DNA from: Oscillospiraceae bacterium
GTDB lineage: Bacteria > Bacillota_A > Clostridia > Oscillospirales > Oscillospiraceae
Direction: 5' to 3'
NCBI GenBank assembly: GCA_017411665.1
Contig: JAFQPT010000108.1
Location: 1-11,052 of the forward strand
DNA length: 11,052 bases
Part shown: positions 7,901-11,052 of the stretch, one piece after another
Layout of the letters: each line of letters opens with the position of its first letter
Numbering within the stretch: the first letter of the stretch is position 1
The notes under the pieces: generated by a model
Database searches by the model: none
Told to the model about the DNA's origin: nothing
Seen by the model: the letters and a program-made list of their open reading frames with translations, nothing else
Translations under genes and position numbers: made by a program

Positions 7901-8152
7901 ATCCTCCGGCTGCAGGTCTGCGAAGGTGGAGACCTTATCCGCTATGATATCCTGAATGGAGCGGTCAGTGGAGCGTGCCTCCTCCGCGATTTCCATACAG
8001 ATGCGCTCCGCGTCACGGTCCCCTAAAATCTCCGTCAGAGCTTCGACGATGCGCTCGCCAATGATTTCACCAAATTCCCGAATGTCCGCTGCAGTAAAAC
8101 CGTCTTCCGGTTCCGGCTGCTCCGTCATCTCTGTTACCAGCTTTTCTTCCAT
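4964..8152 (-). CDS. Large acidic coiled-coil protein of unknown function, 1062 residues
   Basis: I cannot assign a family. The start is ATG 8152, not the upstream ATG at 8272, because AAAAGGAGGAGGAG lies directly before it and the extra 40 residues look like translated leader. It has no signal peptide or membrane segment. Residues ~20-185 are a compact helical region; ~265-335 look globular and may be the conserved core (TVTINGQAERLFIPDVRLVE, then DHYLVDPFGRVM); ~355-470 are coiled coil (YQEKIEQLSAAETELRAK; EKMETRMEQIEST); the remainder alternates Asp/Glu/Ala-rich linkers with helical blocks and ends in a very acidic tail. Short motifs recur (DPVDTGVEPP near 527; DPVDDGVGMD near the C-terminus). 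Very large multi-part proteins are common in Firmicutes conjugative elements and phages; a structural or scaffold role is possible. It is divergent from the SMC-like ATPase gene and coupled to the membrane protein gene. Real coding is supported by length and start site. Confidence 0.85.
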   Translation of the reverse strand: MEEKLVTEMTEQPEPEDGFTAADIREFGEIIGERIVEALTEILGDRDAERICMEIAEEARSTDRSIQDIIADKVSTFADLQPEDIERFIVRDTEQREPSESRYDALKARYDEVKDKYLFRNTFVLLDRLELNIEAYKTGMPGDKGKPVSGGEIAMNIIELTRSNIWESMLEIAVRSYFDQKYPAKVDAGTTVEEQRGADTSVARDRPDLVRDMSGAVRDDGLVTGRGVDLEQLGIDKRNPAAGQYMGVDMTKAPDNRDLSLEVWRSGRDIPDTVTINGQAERLFIPDVRLVEFNHDHYLVDPFGRVMASDVDPAVGKDTPSYFRSLDISAYRSNEPKVEAAAAGKGISVDAYKEQVTESVKGSFVERLADGFEKHTEYLQSILPDIRGTVEAYQEKIEQLSAAETELRAKAAPDTGSGQTVTAEPVQLDADTAQKLESIAAAKEKLSAAIEKMETRMEQIESTIDGYSKARMVAASDKVDVDAAFATVLRAEMDAVGKTGNEDYGISSDDLNQITETLAALDETEPDPVDTGVEPPAPEDIIDEEDAAAAAENLNDTADNSPQPDAVSVETGNAGLPAVENLVEDVEYHEDATDREASIDNYVPAPYDCPAPATAEEWQDAQLERIRESIYEFQTEGSLQKEALQEEIRDLGYEELDRQPDWVMRNLGDDVDDLLSDYRDMQDTIARIDSRMDAADQYLLLLDDPTLSAEDKIASFEQAAEKMGLSDDAVDAIRIPPPDIPENAASVDIGTASSDTSPPSAADAQRKDDDAAVVAEETGAVVSIEDIKDALDRFLSQGPEGTFSFQEDFLDQHRGEYAESDLYDAFADTVQELEADMKGSGKEVEPDALQRLSDVFSSIEDAAINSITYQAEHLSALVDAICTGDAGAVGDLLMEDYFNKVEAQLAPLERVADYLNEKFDPEWQADTEAIKESVCEKLSAIDNDTFVDRVCGIAETLNEIFHGFDSMLAHIADTYASSAAGVELPDVHDLDLGVESDLPDAVDTEIHDPVDDGVGMDDTDSDIDLSTHVESLRDFLSDVEAIGAGAESAATADEIEAAIAAV

Positions 8153-8154
8153 GG

Positions 8155-8168
8155 CTCCTCCTCCTTTT
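8155..8168 (-). promoter_or_regulatory. Extended ribosome binding site that fixes the start of the 1062-residue protein
   Basis: On the minus strand AAAAGGAGGAGGAG leads into ATG 8152. The best-spaced GGAGG is at 8160-8164, 7 nt before the start. The ATG at 8272 has no comparable site. Confidence 0.8.
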
Positions 8169-8218
8169 CGGGAAGTATGTCCGAACCATGCCCCGCAGAG
8201 CAATCTGACATACTCCCG
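8169..8218. repeat. Inverted repeat in the divergent intergenic region
   Basis: Arms AGTATGTC (8174-8181) and GACATACT (8207-8214) extend outward to CGGG (8169-8172) and CCCG (8215-8218) with one unpaired A at 8173, a total of 12 pairs around a 25-nt centre. It lies immediately before the ribosome site of the acidic-protein gene and 33 nt before the ATG of the ATPase gene. It could be an operator read by both genes or an RNA hairpin in the leader of the minus-strand gene. It is not followed by a T-run on either strand, so it is not a standard terminator. Confidence 0.6.
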
Positions 8219-8236
8219 GTGTAGCACTTCCAGATG

Positions 8237-8243
8237 AAAGGAG
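8237..8243 (+). promoter_or_regulatory. Ribosome binding site deciding the ATPase start
   Basis: AAAGGAG lies 8 nt before ATG 8252, after which the protein begins MKISRVHLQHFKG as in RecF/SMC-like proteins. The in-frame ATG at 8234 would add only six residues and has no such site. Confidence 0.75.
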
Positions 8244-8251
8244 ACAACACA

Positions 8252-10042
8252 ATGAAAATCAGCAGAGTGCATTTACAGCACTTCAAAGGCATCACAGAGG
8301 CGGAGGTAGAGCCGGCAAAAGTCAATATCCTGGTCGGTGCAAATGGAATGGGAAAGACCAGCTTTCTCGAAGGTATCCGCTACGGCATTACAGGCAAAGG
8401 CACCGAGGACATGATTAACGTGGCATCCTGCGACGGGTCCGTGCTGGTGGATATCGATGGACTGGGGACGCTGGAGCGGCAGTTCCGGTATGACAAAACA
8501 AAGGTCAAAGTGTGCGGGAAAACCACCACGGCAAAAGCCGCCATGGAGACCCTTATCAACCTGTTGGGCTGCTCCTCCACCACGATGAATATGATGTTCT
8601 CCTCAGAGCTGGTGGAGCAGATGATGGGTACAGACCTCGCCCAATACCTGCTTAACGAGGGGTTCCTGAAAAATGACATGGATATCGACAAGCTGCTGGC
8701 GCTGTGCTCTCTGTCCCCGGAAGCGGAGGCAGAACTTCGTATGATGCTCCCTGCTGCGCCGGCGGCAATCTCCCTTGAGGACATCCAGGAGGCCTATGAC
8801 TTCTATTTCGCTGTCCGGACGGATAAGAAGAAGGCACTGGCGGAGGCAGAGGCTGTTGCAAAGTATAACGGCATCATTCCTACCCGCACGGCCAAAGACA
8901 TCCAGCAGGAGCAGGCGGCGGTAGCCGAGCGTATCGGAAAGCTTTCGGCAGAGCGTGACGGCTACGTGAATCTGAAGCGCGCCTACGATAACCATGTGTC
9001 GAATATGGAGGCGCTGGAGAAGAAACTGGCTGCATTCAACGGTGTGAAGGCGCCATCCAAATCCGAGCGGGAGCTGGTAGATGAAAAGCTCCGCGCTGCA
9101 AACGAGCTGCTGCGGGAAACGGAGAGCGGTATCCGGATTGCACAGCAGGATATTGCAGGTATGACGAAAATCCTCAACGCCCTTGAAAAACCCGTCTGCC
9201 CCATTAGCGAGAAGCTGGTCTGCGCCACTGATAAAACGAGCGTAAAATCGGAACTGGAGGCTATCATCGCCGATAAGAAGGCGTTGGTCGTAGCCGGTGA
9301 AAAGAAGATGAGGGAACTGGATGGAGTTATCCGGGAGCAGGAGGAGAAGCGGAAGGCATTGGAGAAGCAGATGTCCGATTACAATGCCAAGCTGGTCTAT
9401 TTCGAGCAGTATGAGAAGGAAAAGAAAGTTACCATCTCCGTTCCCGTGCAGCCGGATGGAAAGGAGCTGGGCCGCCTGCGCGAAGTAGCCAGAGCGCTTC
9501 AAAATGAGCTGGATACTGCTTTGAAGTACGCCAGAGCACAGGATGCAGAGCGTCGGTGCATGGGCCTGCGCAGCGCAGTGGATATCCACAATGAACTGGT
9601 AGCGCAGCTGTCCCCGAAGGGCGGCGTCCGGCAAAAGGTGCTGGAGTATCACGTCCATCCGCTGCAGGAATACTGCAACGATAAAATGACGTCTGTCCTG
9701 CCCAAGTACAAGATGGTGCTGGACTGCAGCAATGGATTCCGCCTGCGATTTGCAACTGCAACGGGCGAGATGATTACCTACAAAGCGCTGTCAAAGGGCG
9801 AACAGCTCCGTGCGGCATATATCCTCATGAGCATGTTCAACGCCCTCAATCAGTTCCGCATCCTCATGCTGGATAATCTGGACGGCCTCGACGAGGATTC
9901 CTGTATCCAGCTGCTGCAGCTTATCGCAAGGGACATCGACGATTATGACCATGTGTTCCTTTGCAGCGCCAATGAGAGTCTGTCCCGCGCAGCAGCGGCC
10001 AGCGGTATTACCGATATCCGCAGTATCTCTATCGCAAGCTGA
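8252..10042 (+). CDS. SMC/Rad50/RecF-like AAA ATPase
   Basis: A 596-residue ABC-type ATPase of the RecF/SbcC/Rad50/SMC superfamily. N-terminal MKISRVHLQHFKGI is followed by Walker A GANGMGKTS (29-37). Residues ~190-435 form a coiled-coil arm, EKKMRELDGVIREQEEKRK among others, interrupted near the tip by VCPISEKLVCATDKT with C316 and C324, like a zinc-hook but with seven residues between the cysteines instead of Rad50's two. The C-terminal head has the signature SKGEQLRAAYIL (514-525) and Walker B RILMLDNLDGLDEDS (536-550), with N542 where a catalytic Glu is usual. It is shorter than SbcC or Rad50 (around 1000 residues). The start is ATG 8252, with AAAGGAG 8 nt upstream; an ATG at 8234 precedes that site. 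No SbcD/Mre11-like nuclease is adjacent. It may act on DNA ends in element maintenance, repair or defence; the substrate is unknown. Confidence 0.9.
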   Translation: MKISRVHLQHFKGITEAEVEPAKVNILVGANGMGKTSFLEGIRYGITGKGTEDMINVASCDGSVLVDIDGLGTLERQFRYDKTKVKVCGKTTTAKAAMETLINLLGCSSTTMNMMFSSELVEQMMGTDLAQYLLNEGFLKNDMDIDKLLALCSLSPEAEAELRMMLPAAPAAISLEDIQEAYDFYFAVRTDKKKALAEAEAVAKYNGIIPTRTAKDIQQEQAAVAERIGKLSAERDGYVNLKRAYDNHVSNMEALEKKLAAFNGVKAPSKSERELVDEKLRAANELLRETESGIRIAQQDIAGMTKILNALEKPVCPISEKLVCATDKTSVKSELEAIIADKKALVVAGEKKMRELDGVIREQEEKRKALEKQMSDYNAKLVYFEQYEKEKKVTISVPVQPDGKELGRLREVARALQNELDTALKYARAQDAERRCMGLRSAVDIHNELVAQLSPKGGVRQKVLEYHVHPLQEYCNDKMTSVLPKYKMVLDCSNGFRLRFATATGEMITYKALSKGEQLRAAYILMSMFNALNQFRILMLDNLDGLDEDSCIQLLQLIARDIDDYDHVFLCSANESLSRAAAASGITDIRSISIAS

Positions 10043-10056
10043 TTTTTACCAAGTGG

Positions 10057-10088
10057 GAAGGAGCGTCCTCGTGGCGCTCCTTCTTTTT
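10057..10088 (+). terminator. Intrinsic terminator after the ATPase gene
   Basis: Arms GAAGGAGCG (10057-10065) and CGCTCCTTC (10075-10083) form 9 perfect pairs around a 9-nt loop and are followed at once by five T's (10084-10088). It lies 14 nt after the ATPase stop and separates that gene from the PadR cassette. Confidence 0.9.
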
Positions 10089-10099
10089 ACAATATTGTG

Positions 10100-10129
10100 T
10101 TGACAGACTATTACGTTTAACGATATAAT
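10100..10129 (+). promoter_or_regulatory. Sigma-A-type promoter of the padR-DUF2812 cassette
   Basis: TTGACA at 10100-10105 and TATAAT at 10124-10129, both perfect consensus, are separated by 18 nt. Transcription would begin near 10136. It is the only clear housekeeping promoter in the window. Confidence 0.88.
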
Positions 10130-10151
10130 ACTATTACAGTAAGCGTAATAG
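10108..10151. promoter_or_regulatory. Probable PadR operator: CTATTAC/GTAATAG boxes
   Basis: CTATTAC occurs at 10108-10114 and 10131-10137, and its reverse complement GTAATAG at 10145-10151. The second and third boxes form an inverted repeat with a 7-nt spacer, and an inner TTAC-A-GTAA dyad sits at 10134-10142. The first box lies in the promoter spacer and the others overlap the start of transcription, so a bound repressor would block RNA polymerase. PadR proteins commonly control their own operon; binding here is inference. Confidence 0.6.
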
Positions 10152-10153
10152 AT

Positions 10154-10161
10154 GGGCGGTG
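10154..10161 (+). promoter_or_regulatory. Ribosome binding site supporting a TTG start for the PadR gene
   Basis: GGGCGGTG, continuing into AT, matches the anti-Shine-Dalgarno partner GGAGGTGAT at all but one base and is spaced 7 nt from TTG 10167. The upstream ATG at 10152 has no ribosome site and lies only about 16 nt from the expected transcription start. Confidence 0.6.
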
Positions 10162-10166
10162 ATTGC

Positions 10167-10496
10167 TTGCATGACAGCTATAAGGGTGGCGCGTTGACGG
10201 AAGTGATGTTCTATGTGCTTTTGGCCACATTTACACCAAGACATGGATATGCCATCATGCAGTTCATTGAGCAGAAGACAGGCGGCAGACTTGAACTGGG
10301 TGCTGGAACGCTGTATGGAGCCATTAACACCCTTGTGAAGAAGAACTGGATTGAACCCTGCGGAGAGGACCAGGGGAGGAAGAAGGAGTACCGGGTAACA
10401 GAACTTGGACGGAGGATTGCAGAGCAGGAGCTGCAGAGGCTTCGCGGCCTAACTCAGGTTGCAGGTGAAATCATTGGAGGGTATACACATGAGTAA
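10167..10496 (+). CDS. PadR-family transcription regulator
   Basis: A 109-residue winged-helix regulator, the usual length of short PadR proteins. The family core is clear: YKGGALTEVMFYVLLATFTP (5-24), HGYAIMQFIEQKTGGR (26-41), LGAGTLYGAINTL (44-56, the recognition-helix region) and the wing GRKKEYRVTELGRR. A C-terminal helix for dimer formation follows. I prefer TTG 10167 to ATG 10152 because of the near-perfect ribosome site and because family members begin shortly before the YKGGALTE motif; the alternative adds five residues. The stop overlaps the start of the DUF2812 gene (ATGAGTAA), so the two are translationally coupled. Such PadR proteins usually repress their own operon and release it in response to drugs, antimicrobial peptides or envelope stress; the signal here is unknown. 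Confidence 0.92.
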   Translation: MHDSYKGGALTEVMFYVLLATFTPRHGYAIMQFIEQKTGGRLELGAGTLYGAINTLVKKNWIEPCGEDQGRKKEYRVTELGRRIAEQELQRLRGLTQVAGEIIGGYTHE

Positions 10497-11052
10497 GAAA
10501 TACTATCGCTTTTTTGGCGGTCTGCTGCAGACGCAGAGCAACTGGCTGAATAAGATGGCGGAAAAGGGGCATCGGTTGGTTCGGACAGGGAAGATGTCCT
10601 ATGAGTTTGAAGATTGTGAGCCGGGAACTTACCAGTATTGCATTGAATTTATTGCGGAGAAATCTCAGCAATCGGCACAGCAGTACAAGCAGTTCCTTGA
10701 GGATATGGGATACAAGGTGTTCTATAAGAATATCAACTTGAACTATTCCATAGGGAAGGTGCGGTATCGGCCATGGGCGGAAAAGGGCGGACGCATTGCG
10801 ACCAACGCCACGACCTTCAATAAGGAGCTGCTGATAGTGGAGAAAAGGAATGATGGGAAGCCTTTTGAACTGCACACGTCTTATGAGGACAAAATCGCAT
10901 ATACAAAGACCATGCGAAGCCCATGGCTGCTGATGGCCGCGCTGTTTCTGATTCTCGCAATCGTCCAGAAACTGTGGCCGATGGGCATTGTTGCGGTGCT
11001 GCTTTTCATCCCTGTGCTTCTGTATCAGAGGGAGCTTGCAAAACTCTCCAAA
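10489..11052 (+). CDS. DUF2812 domain membrane protein, 3' end beyond the window
   Basis: An open frame of 188 codons that reaches the window edge without a stop, so the C-terminus is missing. It begins MSKKYYRFFGGLLQTQSNWL, typical of DUF2812 proteins: a cytoplasmic domain of about 130 residues with the motif NWLNKMAEKGHRLVRTGKMSYEF, truncated here to NWLNKMAEKGHRL, and later YQYCIEF and FLEDMGYKVFYKN. Two hydrophobic segments follow at ~145-159 (PWLLMAALFLILAIV) and ~163-180 (PMGIVAVLLFIPVLL). GGAGGG at 10476-10481 lies 7 nt before the ATG, which overlaps the PadR stop by 8 nt. DUF2812 genes are often found next to PadR regulators in Firmicutes; the biochemical function is not known. A role in envelope-stress sensing is inference. 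Confidence 0.88.
   Translation, partial: MSKKYYRFFGGLLQTQSNWLNKMAEKGHRLVRTGKMSYEFEDCEPGTYQYCIEFIAEKSQQSAQQYKQFLEDMGYKVFYKNINLNYSIGKVRYRPWAEKGGRIATNATTFNKELLIVEKRNDGKPFELHTSYEDKIAYTKTMRSPWLLMAALFLILAIVQKLWPMGIVAVLLFIPVLLYQRELAKLSK

Noticed and set aside
7028..8026. A 332-codon open frame on the plus strand
   Set aside because: It lies wholly opposite the 1062-residue gene, has no good ribosome site or recognisable motif, and is explained by the codon use of the acidic gene.
8153..8272. A 40-residue N-terminal extension of the large acidic protein
   Set aside because: The extended ribosome site before ATG 8152 and the inverted repeat in the intervening DNA mark this as leader; it would also overlap the start of the ATPase gene.
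8603..9658. A 351-codon open frame on the minus strand
   Set aside because: It is antisense to the SMC-like ATPase, whose Walker A, signature and Walker B motifs prove the plus-strand reading. The leucine-rich translation is typical of a shadow frame.

Overview
This window looks like part of an accessory, probably mobile, segment of a low-to-moderate G+C Gram-positive bacterium, most likely a gut-type clostridium (Oscillospiraceae or Lachnospiraceae). The reasons are strong AGGAGG-type ribosome sites before most genes, an AbrB/SpoVT-type regulator of sporulating Firmicutes, a PadR plus DUF2812 pair, a Firmicutes-style ExoIII, and several small proteins I cannot place. No integrase, relaxase, replication gene, tRNA, rRNA, CRISPR array or insertion sequence is visible, so the type of element (integrative conjugative element, plasmid or prophage remnant) is inference.

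Layout. (1) 30-2851, plus strand: an exonuclease III/AP-endonuclease gene whose stop overlaps by 4 nt the GTG start of a 691-residue reverse transcriptase. The RT is of group II intron type, with a maturase-like thumb, a degenerate Cys-rich HNH-like segment, and a C-terminal domain resembling a small stand-alone family that I recall as DUF7662. No intron RNA is visible around it. (2) 2857-8152, minus strand: six genes reading from right to left. They are a 1062-residue very acidic coiled-coil protein, a one-helix membrane protein, a terminator-like hairpin, a small acidic protein, a SpoVT-like regulator and two unrecognised proteins, ending at a terminator convergent with the RT gene. (3) 8252-10042, plus strand: an SMC/Rad50/RecF-like ATPase, divergent from the acidic protein across 99 nt that contain a long inverted repeat, and closed by a clear intrinsic terminator. 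(4) 10100 to the window end: a sigma-A-type promoter overlapping repeated CTATTAC/GTAATAG boxes, then a PadR regulator (probable TTG start) and an overlapping DUF2812 membrane protein cut by the window edge.

How they may work together. The ExoIII-RT pair is the strongest candidate for an undescribed system: translational coupling suggests balanced production of an AP-endonuclease/3'-exonuclease and an RT, a pairing that recalls the APE-type endonuclease plus RT of eukaryotic non-LTR retrotransposons, or a repair/defence RT. The acidic protein and the ATPase may form a second functional unit. The PadR-DUF2812 pair has its own promoter and terminator boundary and looks like an independent, autoregulated cassette. 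No gap of 300 bases or more lacks a gene.
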